Source of the DNA: Bacteroides oleiciplenus YIT 12058
Lineage (GTDB): Bacteria; Bacteroidota; Bacteroidia; Bacteroidales; Bacteroidaceae
Direction: 5' to 3'
Assembly: GCF_000315485.1 (NCBI RefSeq)
Contig: NZ_JH992940.1
Location: 893,786 to 957,785, forward strand
Length of the DNA: 64,000 nucleotides
This document shows, one piece after another, positions 28,594 to 38,707 of the stretch (within the stretch, counting starts at the first letter, position 1; each line of letters opens with the position of its first letter). Below the pieces are notes generated by a model, which made no database searches, was not told the DNA's origin, and was given only the letters and a program-made list of their open reading frames with translations. Position numbers and translations under genes: made by a program.

Positions 28594-29640
28594 CTACATT
28601 AAAAACTCCATATTTCTAGCTCCATTTACATATGAAATGGAGGAAAAGGAAAAAAACATATAAGCAAACATTACTAATGTAATAACCACCAATTGCAGTT
28701 TCTTCGACAAATAACTAACCGCATGTGGTATTAGCAAAATAGAAAAGACTGTAAAATATGCGTTAAGTCGCCCTGTTGCTGACACTCCCATACCACCTAA
28801 ACCAATGCAAGTAGCAATGCAAGACATTATAAAAAAAAGCTTTAATTCATTTTGCATTTTCTTCAAAGGAATAGAATATAATGCAAGTATGAGTACACAT
28901 AAAGAAATCAGAAATCCTGTGGCGTTTGTTTGTTCTCCGTCAACATAGGGCGTATAAAAATTATATGTAGTCATTATATTCATTAAAATATGAGACAGAA
29001 AAAAATAAGACAGACACGCCGTGCATATAAAAAAAAGAATAAATTTACGATTAACATTCAATGAATACGCCCAATATGCGAGTACAAATATAATAGCAGT
29101 ATTATGTATTAAAGCCGCTACTATCACAACTAATAAGAATGATATAAATTTACGCTGGAGAATATAAGGGATTGTAAGCAGACACAGCGCAATCGCAATA
29201 TGCTGCCTAATTACATATAATGATTGACAAAATATAGTACATAAGAATAAGTATGCAGAAAGCCATGGTATAGTTGAATAATGTGTATATGTCCTAAAAT
29301 GTCCCAATATGATAATTCCTCCAGCACAAGCAAATAAAATCCAAGGGTCAGAATAAAGACTAGATAAAAATATATTAAGGACTATCCAACCAGGTTCTGA
29401 TACTTTCATACCAGTATTCCACTGAATATCATATCCATTTCGAGAAACATGTTCAAACCCCAAAGCATAACTAGGCAAATCAGGTAATGAATTATAATCT
29501 TTTAAACAATTGATAACAAATAATTGAATGCCTATTATCAGTAAGAGATATTTACTTCGCTTATAATAGGAAATATCCTTTATTGACATTATTATTATTG
29601 TCCAAAGTAGAAATAATACAAAATTAAAGATTATAATCAT
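28594..29640 (-). CDS. wzy: Wzy-type polysaccharide polymerase (EpsG family)
   Basis: 348-aa integral membrane protein with about ten hydrophobic helices and a larger periplasmic loop containing LPDLPSYALGFEHVSRNGYD. VIRQHIAIALCLL (the RQ-x-hydrophobic pattern) and ALIHNTAIIFVLAYW match the EpsG/Wzy family conserved region. It polymerises lipid-linked repeat units at the periplasmic face. It is the only polymerase candidate of the operon and lies close to wzx, as expected. Confidence 0.85.
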   Translation of the reverse strand: MIIIFNFVLFLLWTIIIMSIKDISYYKRSKYLLLIIGIQLFVINCLKDYNSLPDLPSYALGFEHVSRNGYDIQWNTGMKVSEPGWIVLNIFLSSLYSDPWILFACAGGIIILGHFRTYTHYSTIPWLSAYLFLCTIFCQSLYVIRQHIAIALCLLTIPYILQRKFISFLLVVIVAALIHNTAIIFVLAYWAYSLNVNRKFILFFICTACLSYFFLSHILMNIMTTYNFYTPYVDGEQTNATGFLISLCVLILALYSIPLKKMQNELKLFFIMSCIATCIGLGGMGVSATGRLNAYFTVFSILLIPHAVSYLSKKLQLVVITLVMFAYMFFSFSSISYVNGARNMEFLM

Positions 29641-29719
29641 TGCATAATATTAACCATTTATACTCAACCTACACAAGTTGTTCCAACAAATTTATTTTTA
29701 TTAGCATGACGACAAAACA

Positions 29720-30751
29720 TCACAAGACCTTTTTAAATCCTTTCATAATTGATCTAATCCAATAAAAACATTTTGTTAACAACACTCCTAATTCTGTATT
29801 TATATCTATGCAATACAGAATTATTCTCTTTTTGGTAAATACTCTTTTTTTATAATAAATATTCTTCCTATAATGAGGAAACTCCTTTTTAATTTCCGTT
29901 TTTGCTTGTTTTATTTTATCTTTTCTTATTGAAGAGAAGAGTGTCAATGCTCCCCATATCACACTCCAATATGCATAACGTATATACACAAATTCCATTT
30001 CTTGTTCATACTTTTCATAAAATCCTAAACGCTTTGCATTTTCAAGAAATATTAGAACCGTATTAGCACATTGAAAATAATTATCATTACCTTTCCTATG
30101 AGTAGTTGAAGAAGAATGTATTCTATAATAATATAGAGGTTCATCTATGTGTTCTACTTTATTTGCAAGTAAATATAACAAAGATGTAATAGCAGTATCT
30201 TCATAAAAAGTATGCTCCGGAAAATATAAATCATTAGTAACAAATAGATTCCTATTATACAAGGCTGTGACAGGGAACTCCGATACCATTATAAAATCTT
30301 TGTTAGCCATTTCTCTATGTTTCAACCAAGTATTTTTCTCAAACTGCCTACCAACTTTCAATATTTCATTCGAATATCTGTAATAATCACAATGTACTAA
30401 ATCTGCACTAGCAGATATAATTTTATTATAAAGTAGCTCATACATATTATTTGCTACCCAATCATCACTATCTACAAAAGCGATATATTTAGCTCTAGCA
30501 ATCTTTATTCCCCGATTACGTGCCCCACCCTGACGGAGATTCTTTTTTAAGTCAATTACAATAATGCGCTTGTCCCTTTTTTCATATTCTCTTAATATTG
30601 CAAGAGAATTATCCGGTGAAGCATCATTCACACAAATGATTTCAACGTTTTCAAGTGTTTGGGAGACTAAAGAGTCCAAACAAGTTCTCAGGTATTTTTC
30701 TACATTATATACTGGAACAATAATACTAACAAGAGGTTGTTCGTCTTTCAT
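29720..30751 (-). CDS. glycosyltransferase family 2
   Basis: 343-aa GT-A inverting glycosyltransferase. N-terminal VSIIVPVYNVEKYLRTCLDSL, then CVNDASPDNSL, GGARNRGIKIARAKYIAFVDSDDW (DxD metal motif near 96-98, given here in overlapping form) and YEDTAITSLL near 188. The C-terminal tail is basic and may sit at the membrane. The start overlaps the wzx stop by 4 bp. Donor sugar unknown. Confidence 0.92.
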   Translation of the reverse strand: MKDEQPLVSIIVPVYNVEKYLRTCLDSLVSQTLENVEIICVNDASPDNSLAILREYEKRDKRIIVIDLKKNLRQGGARNRGIKIARAKYIAFVDSDDWVANNMYELLYNKIISASADLVHCDYYRYSNEILKVGRQFEKNTWLKHREMANKDFIMVSEFPVTALYNRNLFVTNDLYFPEHTFYEDTAITSLLYLLANKVEHIDEPLYYYRIHSSSTTHRKGNDNYFQCANTVLIFLENAKRLGFYEKYEQEMEFVYIRYAYWSVIWGALTLFSSIRKDKIKQAKTEIKKEFPHYRKNIYYKKRVFTKKRIILYCIDINTELGVLLTKCFYWIRSIMKGFKKVL

Positions 30752-32292
30752 TTTTTTCTTCTAAAGAATAGAATTATACGACTAAAAAAATATCTCAAAT
30801 TTAAATCGAATAGCAAAAAAAGAGAGATACTTATTGTAATATATATCCCCATACACAAACACATTTTTATAATCCACCACACGAAATGACTGGCCTCAAT
30901 CGAAAAAAAATAGTGATAACTATAGTAGGAGAATATAAATGAGACTGATATTAGTAGGATATACTTAACACATTTTAAAACATATTCTTTAATTGATTCC
31001 CTAAAACCATATTTAAACAAGAAATAAGGTTTCCAACAAAATATAACTAAAAATAAACTTAAAATTACCCCTGATATTATACCGTTTAACCCCCAATAGA
31101 AGCCAAAAAGAATAGAGCAACCAATATTAAGAATAGCTTCTACCAAGGCCGCCCACACATCTTGAAATAATCCATATGCCGAAATAAAATAATCACTAGC
31201 TCTTGTTATAACTAAAAATGTATAAATCAACAATAGATATAAGGTGCTTTGAGACAAAACATATTCTTCACCAATCCATAAGATTATGAATGAACGTGTT
31301 AACATCAATAATCCAAAACAAAGAACCGAAGCAGTCCAAAAATGAATAGCAATGCATTCCCAATAAAAAGATTTAATTTTACTTTTATTCGCTTCAGCAA
31401 CTAAACTACCTATTCCTGCTGACATACCCTTAAAAAGAGATTTCACCAACAAAAGAATTCCACTAATTATCAACATATAATTCCCATATATTGCCACAAG
31501 TGTCAACGAAGCATATGCAAAAATAATCAGTGGACTTGTTTGACTTAAAGCAAAAGCACTAAGCTGATGAATAAATAGTTGTTTTGTTTTTTGAATAATT
31601 TGGGGATACTTTTTATTTAAACGCTTACCTTCTACAATAGAAATTACAAGCCATGGGTATTCCTTTCGAATAGTAAGATTAAGAAAATATGCAATGACAA
31701 ATGACATCAGAAGTTCTATAACCAACCAAAAAAAATACCCATTAGCCAAAAATAGAATTGCTATTATTTGCAGTATTACTTTCAAAACTTTTCCGCCTTG
31801 CACACACAAAGTAACTTTATATTCCTTCTGATCAGCAACTAAAACAATCTGCTTATAATTTACATAATAGCTAAGAAGAGCACTTATCAATAAAACGATA
31901 AATGAACCATAAGCATACCAAAGCGAGAGTTGTGTCTTTGCAAAAATCATAGGAAAGAAGTACATCAAAATACAAGCAGCTATAATAATAATCCCTGCCA
32001 CTTTCCGATAGAACCAACCTTGTATCGTAACGATCTCATTTATAGATTGAATATCTCTTTCATAGATTGGCTTATAAAGCGTAAAAGCAATAGCGCTACC
32101 GATGCCTAATTCTGCCAAATTTAAAAAACCAATAAGATTTTGAGCAGTAGAATTCAATCCTAAGACTTCTGCTCCCAAATAATTTAGAAAAACTTTACGA
32201 GAGAAGAACTGTAGGGCTAAATTTACTACATAAAAGCACAAAGCTATTTGGACATTTTTAATACTTCTAACAGCTCGAGAACTTCCAGCCAT
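30748..32292 (-). CDS. wzx: Wzx repeat-unit flippase (polysaccharide transporter)
   Basis: 514-aa protein with about 12-14 hydrophobic helices, typical of the MOP superfamily flippases. The N-terminus (NVQIALCFYVVNLALQFFSR and FLNYLGAEVLGLNS) matches this family, in which the VLGLNS region is conserved. It moves undecaprenyl-PP-linked repeats across the inner membrane. It sits between the aminotransferase (35 bp gap) and a GT2 gene (4 bp overlap). Confidence 0.92.
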   Translation of the reverse strand: MAGSSRAVRSIKNVQIALCFYVVNLALQFFSRKVFLNYLGAEVLGLNSTAQNLIGFLNLAELGIGSAIAFTLYKPIYERDIQSINEIVTIQGWFYRKVAGIIIIAACILMYFFPMIFAKTQLSLWYAYGSFIVLLISALLSYYVNYKQIVLVADQKEYKVTLCVQGGKVLKVILQIIAILFLANGYFFWLVIELLMSFVIAYFLNLTIRKEYPWLVISIVEGKRLNKKYPQIIQKTKQLFIHQLSAFALSQTSPLIIFAYASLTLVAIYGNYMLIISGILLLVKSLFKGMSAGIGSLVAEANKSKIKSFYWECIAIHFWTASVLCFGLLMLTRSFIILWIGEEYVLSQSTLYLLLIYTFLVITRASDYFISAYGLFQDVWAALVEAILNIGCSILFGFYWGLNGIISGVILSLFLVIFCWKPYFLFKYGFRESIKEYVLKCVKYILLISVSFIFSYYSYHYFFSIEASHFVWWIIKMCLCMGIYITISISLFLLFDLNLRYFFSRIILFFRRKK

Positions 32293-32327
32293 ATTTTAGA
32301 ATCTATATTAAAAAACAGTATAATTAA

Positions 32328-33458
32328 TCAACAATACTTATTACCAAATTCCTCAATTTTTTCCACAATGAATCTAGTATCTGCCGCTTCCAAACTTTGA
32401 TGCATAGGTAAGCAAAGAGTACAATCTGCCGCATAATCTGCATTCGGAAAGTTTCCTGTCACTCCATACCCCGGTACTCTATGCAACGGATAATAGCGAT
32501 AAGTAGTATATATACCATTTTCACGCAAAAATTTAGCTAATTGATCACGCTTTCCATTTTTCACTTGAATGAAATAAAAATAATAAGATGTCGTTACATA
32601 ATCAGGCAACTGAAGTGGAAGATCCAACCAAGTTAGTTCTTTTAATTTCTCATTATAATACTCATGAACAGCAGCCCTTTTCTCCATAAACATGGGAAGT
32701 TTCTTTAACTGCTCCAAAGCCATAGCCGCAGTAATATCATTCATTATGGCTCGATGTCCAAAACATGAAATATCAAACTCCCACCATTTTTGGGCAACGC
32801 TATTTTCATACCCACTCTTAGTTTCAAGACCAAAATAGAGCCATCTATCAGCCTTTCTCCGAAGCTCCTGAGAATTAAAGTGGAGCATTGCCCCATCACC
32901 ACATACAAGTATTTTCATAGCATCAAACGACCACATACCTATATCGCCAATAGTTCCCACAGCCTTCCCCTTATATGTTGAACAAACTCCAGCAGCCGCA
33001 TCCTCAATAACCTTTATATTATGTTCTTTTGCCAATGCCATTATTTCATCCATTTCACATGGTATACCTCCATAATGCAACAACAATATAGCTTTAGTTC
33101 GAGGAGTTATGCACTTTTCTATATCTTCAGCTCTTGCATTAAGAGTTCGAGGATCCACATCACAAAGAACCATTTTAGCACCACAAGCACAAACCGCATT
33201 ACCTGCACCTACAAAACTAAGAGTTGGAAGAATTACTTCATCGCCAGATTTAATATCAAGTAAATGCATAGAAGAAAACAATCCTTCACTACAACAATTA
33301 GTAGTCAAAACTAAGTCTTTAGAACTTTTTATATGCTCAGCATATTTTTCTTCGAATTCAATGACACGCTTTCCCTTTCCAAGCCAATTTGACTCAAATA
33401 CCTTTTCAAGGCTTTCCAACTCTTCCTTGCCAAGAGTTGGCTGATAAACATTAATCAT
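32328..33458 (-). CDS. DegT/DnrJ/EryC1 sugar aminotransferase
   Basis: 376-aa PLP-dependent aminotransferase for nucleotide sugars, the second in the operon. NCCSEGLFSSMHLL replaces the more usual TSAxxAL region, VIEDAAAGVCST carries the PLP-ring Asp, and the PLP lysine is in SFDAMKILVCGDGAM near 188. SFDAMKI is found in some 3- or 4-aminotransferases rather than the PglE branch, so it probably acts on a different keto sugar from the 18373-19512 enzyme. The GNAT at 35690-36211 could be its N-acetyltransferase partner. The source of its keto-sugar substrate is not in the window. Confidence 0.87.
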   Translation of the reverse strand: MINVYQPTLGKEELESLEKVFESNWLGKGKRVIEFEEKYAEHIKSSKDLVLTTNCCSEGLFSSMHLLDIKSGDEVILPTLSFVGAGNAVCACGAKMVLCDVDPRTLNARAEDIEKCITPRTKAILLLHYGGIPCEMDEIMALAKEHNIKVIEDAAAGVCSTYKGKAVGTIGDIGMWSFDAMKILVCGDGAMLHFNSQELRRKADRWLYFGLETKSGYENSVAQKWWEFDISCFGHRAIMNDITAAMALEQLKKLPMFMEKRAAVHEYYNEKLKELTWLDLPLQLPDYVTTSYYFYFIQVKNGKRDQLAKFLRENGIYTTYRYYPLHRVPGYGVTGNFPNADYAADCTLCLPMHQSLEAADTRFIVEKIEEFGNKYC

Positions 33459-33520
33459 AATCGCTATTTAATTATTATTTAACTATTTAAAATTTTATAC
33501 ACAAATTATTATTGCACAAA

Positions 33521-34590
33521 TTATCTTCCTCCAGTTATTACTGCTGTAAAGCGCGACACAAAACGTTTCAGAAGATAATAAAGCATCAATGCTCTAATAA
33601 CTACAAATAATACAATTATAAAATGGAGAGACGTTAATGCCAAATCATTTTCCGGCTGGAATATCGCAAACAGCATTTTCTTACACCTCATAAATAATAG
33701 CTAAGGGGTGTGAACAGCAATTATAAAGAAACTGGCCGCTAATAAGAATGGAATCGGCTTAACATTGCATTTTATTAGTAAATATACTGAAAGTTTAAAA
33801 CTACAAATTACACTGAGTAAAATACCTATATTATGAATAAACAGGTTATAAGTATATTTTTTTGTACACAAATCTGCAACAGCAACCATTATGTAAAAAA
33901 GATATATCCATTTTTCCCTTATCCGACTAAATTCCTCTACTAAATTTTCCGACAAATACTAAAATGCGCTCCTGCCATTAAAAGTAACAATGATACCATA
34001 CTAACCCCATTACACTGATATGGAATAGAAATATCTAAGAACCAGCATAAGCCTACCGCTAATGAGCCATACCATTTAGTAAATTTCAAAAAATAGAAAA
34101 TTAAAGGTGTTAATATAACAATAACCATTAAGTCACGGATAAACTAAAACTGATAGATAATAGGAAACAACATATTCTCTTGTTCACTATATCTCCCCCA
34201 AAGTGCAGAAGTAAAATATTCTCAAGTATAATTTACTCCACTAAAAGAAGACGAAATTCCTGGTAAATGAGATACAACATAATAAATGACTATGAAGCTA
34301 ATATTCCAAAATAAATAAGGAATCAGCAACGTCTGAAAATGGCTTTTCATTTTATGGAGATATACGTCTTTGTTAAATTCTGCATAAAGAAAAGACAAGA
34401 AACCGGACATAAAAAAAGAAGTAACACAGCAATGCTAGCAATCACTTGAGAAAATAACGTACTACTTACATAAAAAAGTGGCATATAACTAATTACTACC
34501 GACTTTCACCCCTTGAATTGTCATAGTAAAACTATCATTGTGAATAAATACTACTGCAACCATACATGGGAAGTACAAGAAGTTGAGGGC
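33521..34590 (-). pseudogene. acyltransferase family 3 (OafA-like) pseudogene
   Basis: This stretch of more than 1 kb has no long frame but reads on the minus strand as a whole decayed membrane acyltransferase. In order: KALNFLYFPCMVAVVFIHND (N-terminal helix with the conserved His), FFMSGFLSFLY, KMKSHFQTLLIPYLFWNI (family motif), IIYQF-stop-FIRDLMVIVILTPLIF (the WFIRDL motif with Trp lost), a frameshift before MSENLVEEF, FLLAASFFIIAVHTP, a second frameshift, and FQPENDLALTSLHFI to the C-terminal FTAVITGGR. I count five in-frame stops and two frameshifts. It would have O-acetylated the capsule. All the flanking operon genes are intact. Confidence 0.85.
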
Positions 34591-34604
34591 CTTCTAACCG
34601 CAAT

Positions 34605-35618
34605 CTAATATTTACCATATTTTTTACTTAGTTCTTCTTCTATTCTACTAATAACTTTAAATGGAGAAAAGTCATCTTCATAATTATAATTTACAAAATC
34701 ACCTCCTTTAGTTACAAATAACGGATCTATATCTGACATTTTATTTACTATCATAATTTTGTCTGGAAAGTAATATTTAGACTCTTTTATTGCAAGATTG
34801 TTTGTAATCAATTTCTTCCCATATATTACAGATTCGAGGAATCTTGATGTATAACCATTAGAACCGCCTTGATTAACCTCCAAAACGCAACGTGTATTTA
34901 CCGTATGATATAACATCTCTTTGTAAGACATAAAACAAGATGCATATTTAACTCCAGGAAGTTCTTTTTGCTCATTTATGGGAACTCCAACTAAATAGAA
35001 GTTACATTTTAATCCGTTTTTAGTGAACACTTTATATGCCTCCATTAATTGAGGTAATCTATCTTTTGCTTTTCCTGCAAAAAAGACATCGGATTCCATC
35101 TTTTTTTCTTTCAAAATATCTATTGATGATTCAAATTCGTTAAAATATGGCATACCGTATAATTGAGCTTCTCCCTTATCATAAGTCATCTCTAAATCCA
35201 ATATGGGATTTTGTGATAATTCAGGATTTAAACGTTTACAAATTCTCAAAAGATCTCTATGCAACAATACAATTCTACAATCAGGGTACATCTTTTTTAG
35301 ATAACTCAAATATTCGATTGGTAAAAAACGATTAAGTATTACAAAACAGAAAGGTTTTTTCTCCTCAAAATCATTTTTAAAGTAATAAGGATACCATAAT
35401 TTTTTAAAAGGCAGCTTTATATAACGAGCTATTTTTTCAGAATGATGTATTGCAAATAATAATCTAATCCAATAAGGATATATATCCAAAGGATAAGATA
35501 CAACCCTAATAGAAGGAGATGTTTCTAATTCTTGAGCACAAATAGTATAATAACCATTTCTGTCAATTTTCAATTTATTATCGTAGGAATTAAATAGAAT
35601 GTAATTATACCTATACAT
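34605..35618 (-). CDS. putative capsule glycosyltransferase
   Basis: About 337 aa from the ATG at 35618 (MYRYNYILFNSYDNK). No strong family motif, but the C-terminal half has the look of a GT-B donor domain: DVFFAGKAKDRLPQLMEAYKVF, NCKFYLVGVP-like sequence and the stretch CVLEVNQGGSNGYTSRFLES followed by VIYGKKLITNN, which is typical of a group of Bacteroides capsule transferases that bind a nucleotide sugar through the E-rich loop. No signal peptide or membrane helix. Its place in the operon supports a transferase role; specificity is unknown. Confidence 0.65.
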   Translation of the reverse strand: MYRYNYILFNSYDNKLKIDRNGYYTICAQELETSPSIRVVSYPLDIYPYWIRLLFAIHHSEKIARYIKLPFKKLWYPYYFKNDFEEKKPFCFVILNRFLPIEYLSYLKKMYPDCRIVLLHRDLLRICKRLNPELSQNPILDLEMTYDKGEAQLYGMPYFNEFESSIDILKEKKMESDVFFAGKAKDRLPQLMEAYKVFTKNGLKCNFYLVGVPINEQKELPGVKYASCFMSYKEMLYHTVNTRCVLEVNQGGSNGYTSRFLESVIYGKKLITNNLAIKESKYYFPDKIMIVNKMSDIDPLFVTKGGDFVNYNYEDDFSPFKVISRIEEELSKKYGKY

Positions 35619-35689
35619 TATCAAAAAAGAATATATTATACTGTTTAGTATTTACATTTAGTTATAATAATTAGACCTCTAATGGACTC

Positions 35690-36211
35690 TCAATTTTTAT
35701 TAAAAACTGAGAGTCTAATTATATCCTCATAAACATTATTTTCATTCAATGCTTCCTCAATAAGAGTTGTTTCAATTGTAAAACCCGCACTTTTTAATAA
35801 TTCGACTTCCTCAGGGAACTTTTTGAAAACATAAGAGTAAACTTTATGCATGCCATATTCAGTAAAAGCCTTATCAAGAAGCATTTTTATCGCCACGCTC
35901 TGACTTGTATCTTTCCATTCAATATCATTACTTGTAAAGATACAAAGCTCACATTTTCTATTAGCATAATCCATATCCTTCAGATATATAGTTGCAATAG
36001 GATAAGCAAATACACCAAAGTCTTCATCTACACGTTCCACAATAAATTGTTTATATCGACCAGTAATAATATTTTTATTAAAAAATTCCTTATTTGATTC
36101 TAGAGAAACTGGTTCTTTACTTAAACAATGGCTCAATACATTCTCATTATTTCTCCACTTAACGATAAGATCACCATCGTTTAGTGTAATAGATCGTAAA
36201 ATTATTCTCAT
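35690..36211 (-). CDS. GNAT-family N-acetyltransferase
   Basis: 173-aa acetyl-CoA-dependent acetyltransferase. The N-terminus MRIILRSITLNDGDLIVKWRNNENVLSHCL is typical of the RimJ/PseH-like group acting on amino sugars, and the C-terminal part AFTEYGMHKVYSYVFKKFPEEVELLKSAGF shows the GNAT beta4-alpha4 region. It could acetylate the amino sugar made by the aminotransferase at 32328-33458. It begins the AT-rich, locus-specific part of the operon, 63 bp after ugd. Confidence 0.8.
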   Translation of the reverse strand: MRIILRSITLNDGDLIVKWRNNENVLSHCLSKEPVSLESNKEFFNKNIITGRYKQFIVERVDEDFGVFAYPIATIYLKDMDYANRKCELCIFTSNDIEWKDTSQSVAIKMLLDKAFTEYGMHKVYSYVFKKFPEEVELLKSAGFTIETTLIEEALNENNVYEDIIRLSVFNKN

Positions 36212-36274
36212 AGTCTTTTCCTTATCTATTTTTACAAAGTAATATTAAAATTAGACACAAACAATTTCAATATA

Positions 36275-37585
36275 TCATCCAATACAACTATATTCAAAAC
36301 CAACCCCCTTTAGTTCTTTTTTATCATAGATATTTCTTCCATCAACTACCACCGCCTTTTTCATCGTCTTCTTCACTACCCCCCAACTCGGCATTCTGAA
36401 CTCCTTCCATTCCGTCACCAGCAACAATGCATCCGTATCCAACACTGCATCATACATATCCGTAGCATAGACAATCTTATCCCCTATCCTACGTTTACAT
36501 TCATCCATCGCAATCGGATCATAAACCTTCACATTTGCGCCAGCCTCTATCAACTTATCAATCAACACCAGTGCCGGAGCCTCTCTCATATCATCCGTTT
36601 CAGGCTTGAAAGCCAAACCCCATAAAGCGATCTGTTTACCTTTCAAATCCCCGTTATAATGTTTCAACAACTTCTCAAAAAGAATACTCTTTTGCCTCTC
36701 ATTTACCTCTTCCACAGCTTTCAACACACGCATCGGATAACCATTCTTTTCAGCAGTCTTTATCAACGCTTTCACATCCTTCGGAAAACAAGAGCCACCA
36801 TACCCACAGCCCGGATACAGGAACTTATTGCCAATACGACTATCCGCACCAATACCTTTGCGAACCATATTCACATCAGCACCAACCAATTCACAGAGGT
36901 TAGCAATATCATTCATAAAGCTAATCCGTGTAGCCAACATAGAATTAGCAGCATATTTTATCATCTCAGCACTCGGAATATCAGTGAATATCAACCGATA
37001 ATTATTCATCATAAAAGGCTTGTAAAGACGTTCCATAATAGCCTTGGCTTTTTCCGATTCCACACCTACCACCACACGATCAGGCTTCATGAAATCATCC
37101 ACTGCATCACCTTCTTTTAAGAACTCGGGATTGGAAGCCACATCAAACTCTATCTTTACATTACGCTTATCAAGTTCTTCCTGAATGGCCGACTTTACCT
37201 TTTGTGCAGTACCCACCGGAACCGTACTCTTAGTCACAACCAGCACATACTTATTCATATTACGCCCAATGGTACGCGCAACCTCCAACACATATTTCAA
37301 ATCAGCACTGCCATCCTCATCAGGAGGGGTACCGACCGCACTGAATACAACTTCCACCTCATCCAGACATTCCTTCAAGTCTGTTGTAAATTTCAGACGA
37401 CCAGCAGTATAATTGCGATGCACCATATCCTCCAAGCCCGGCTCATAAATGGGAATAATGCCTTTCTTCAGATTTTCTATCTTACTTTCCTGCACATCCA
37501 CACAAGTCACATCAATGCCCATCTCTGAGAAACAGGTACCTGTCACCAAGCCGACATAGCCAGTACCAACTATTGCTATTTTCAT
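36275..37585 (-). CDS. ugd: UDP-glucose 6-dehydrogenase
   Basis: 436 aa. NAD-binding KIAIVGTGYVGLVTGTCFSEMG at the N-terminus (glycine motif GxGxxG), the central helix with SNPEFLKEGDAV, the catalytic Cys in YPGCGYGGSCFPKD near 260-266, and the C-terminal domain WGLAFKPETDDMREAP. It oxidises UDP-glucose twice to UDP-glucuronic acid, which the neighbouring epimerase turns into UDP-galacturonic acid. Base composition is closer to the flanks than to the AT-rich core. Confidence 0.97.
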   Translation of the reverse strand: MKIAIVGTGYVGLVTGTCFSEMGIDVTCVDVQESKIENLKKGIIPIYEPGLEDMVHRNYTAGRLKFTTDLKECLDEVEVVFSAVGTPPDEDGSADLKYVLEVARTIGRNMNKYVLVVTKSTVPVGTAQKVKSAIQEELDKRNVKIEFDVASNPEFLKEGDAVDDFMKPDRVVVGVESEKAKAIMERLYKPFMMNNYRLIFTDIPSAEMIKYAANSMLATRISFMNDIANLCELVGADVNMVRKGIGADSRIGNKFLYPGCGYGGSCFPKDVKALIKTAEKNGYPMRVLKAVEEVNERQKSILFEKLLKHYNGDLKGKQIALWGLAFKPETDDMREAPALVLIDKLIEAGANVKVYDPIAMDECKRRIGDKIVYATDMYDAVLDTDALLLVTEWKEFRMPSWGVVKKTMKKAVVVDGRNIYDKKELKGVGFEYSCIG

Positions 37586-37606
37586 ATTATCTTAGTTTAC
37601 TATTGA

Positions 37607-38659
37607 TTACAATTGATAAAAAGAACGATACCAGTTTATCGTTTCCTGAACTCCCTCTTTAATCGGCTTGTCAGGCTTAAATCCTAACTCATTTTGCAAA
37701 GCCGAAGTATCCGCATTCGTTTGATAAACGTCTCCCGGCTGCATCGGAAGATATATTTTTTCTGCCGGATGACCGATCGCTTCTTCTATAGCTTGAATAA
37801 AATCCATAAGCTTCACCGGACGCGAATTACCGATATTATATATTTTGTAAGGAGCGGTAGAAGAACTGGGATCAGGAGCCTGAGCACTCCAATCAATATC
37901 AGGAGCAGGGATGTGGTCTATTACCCGAAGAACCCCCTCAACAATATCATCAATATAAGTAAAATCGCGCAACATGTCACCATTATTAAAAACCTTTATC
38001 GACCTCCCATGCAATATGGCATCGGCAAAAAGAAAAGGTGACATATCCGGACGTCCCCAAGGACCGTAAACCGTAAAGAAGCGCAAACCGGTAGAAGGAA
38101 TACCATATAAATGGCTATAAGTATGCGCCATCAATTCATTCGATTTCTTAGTCGCTGCATAAAGACTTACAGGATGCGCAATACTATCTTTTTCTGAAAA
38201 AGGAACTTTTCCGTTCAGACCATAAACACTACTGGAACTGGCGTAAATCAAATGTTTAATTCCATAATGGCGGCATCCTTCCAGTATATTCAAAAAGCCA
38301 TCTATATTACTTTCCACATAAGCATAGGGATTTTCTATAGAATAGCGTACTCCTGCTTGGGCCGCCAAATTCACAACCATGTCAAAATGTTCATTGGCAA
38401 AAAGCATCTGCATCGCCTGTTTGTCCTCCAGATTCATGCGGACAAACCGGAATTGCTCATATGTATTGCTTTGAACAAACTTATACCAGTCGACAGCACT
38501 TTTAGCAATGCCTAAAGTCCCCAAACGCCCGTACTTCAGATTGATATCATAGTAGTTATTAATATTATCAAGCCCTACCACCTCATCTCCACGAGAGAGA
38601 AGGCGTCTACAAACATAAGAGCCAATGAAACCAGCAGCCCCCGTAACAAGAAATTTCAT
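37607..38659 (-). CDS. UDP-glucuronate 4-epimerase-like NAD-dependent epimerase
   Basis: 350-aa extended SDR: VTGAAGFIGSYVCRRLLSRG (GxxGxxG), the strand with VVGLDNINNYYDINLKYGRL, HFDMVVNLAAQAGVRYSIENP, and ASSSSVYGLNGKVPF with YAATKKSNEL (YxxxK). DNINNYYD and AGVRYSIENP are characteristic of UDP-GlcA 4-epimerases, which supply UDP-GalA. ugd follows 21 bp downstream, so the two enzymes form a UDP-hexuronate module at the head of the operon. Confidence 0.92.
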   Translation of the reverse strand: MKFLVTGAAGFIGSYVCRRLLSRGDEVVGLDNINNYYDINLKYGRLGTLGIAKSAVDWYKFVQSNTYEQFRFVRMNLEDKQAMQMLFANEHFDMVVNLAAQAGVRYSIENPYAYVESNIDGFLNILEGCRHYGIKHLIYASSSSVYGLNGKVPFSEKDSIAHPVSLYAATKKSNELMAHTYSHLYGIPSTGLRFFTVYGPWGRPDMSPFLFADAILHGRSIKVFNNGDMLRDFTYIDDIVEGVLRVIDHIPAPDIDWSAQAPDPSSSTAPYKIYNIGNSRPVKLMDFIQAIEEAIGHPAEKIYLPMQPGDVYQTNADTSALQNELGFKPDKPIKEGVQETINWYRSFYQL

Positions 38660-38707
38660 ATAAAATTAAGGATAAGTATGAAAAAACAAACACAATTATA
38701 CCATTTT

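Noticed and set aside
36659..37120. 153-aa plus-strand frame
   Set aside because: It lies wholly inside ugd on the opposite strand, is rich in His, Ile and Ser as antisense frames often are, and matches no family.
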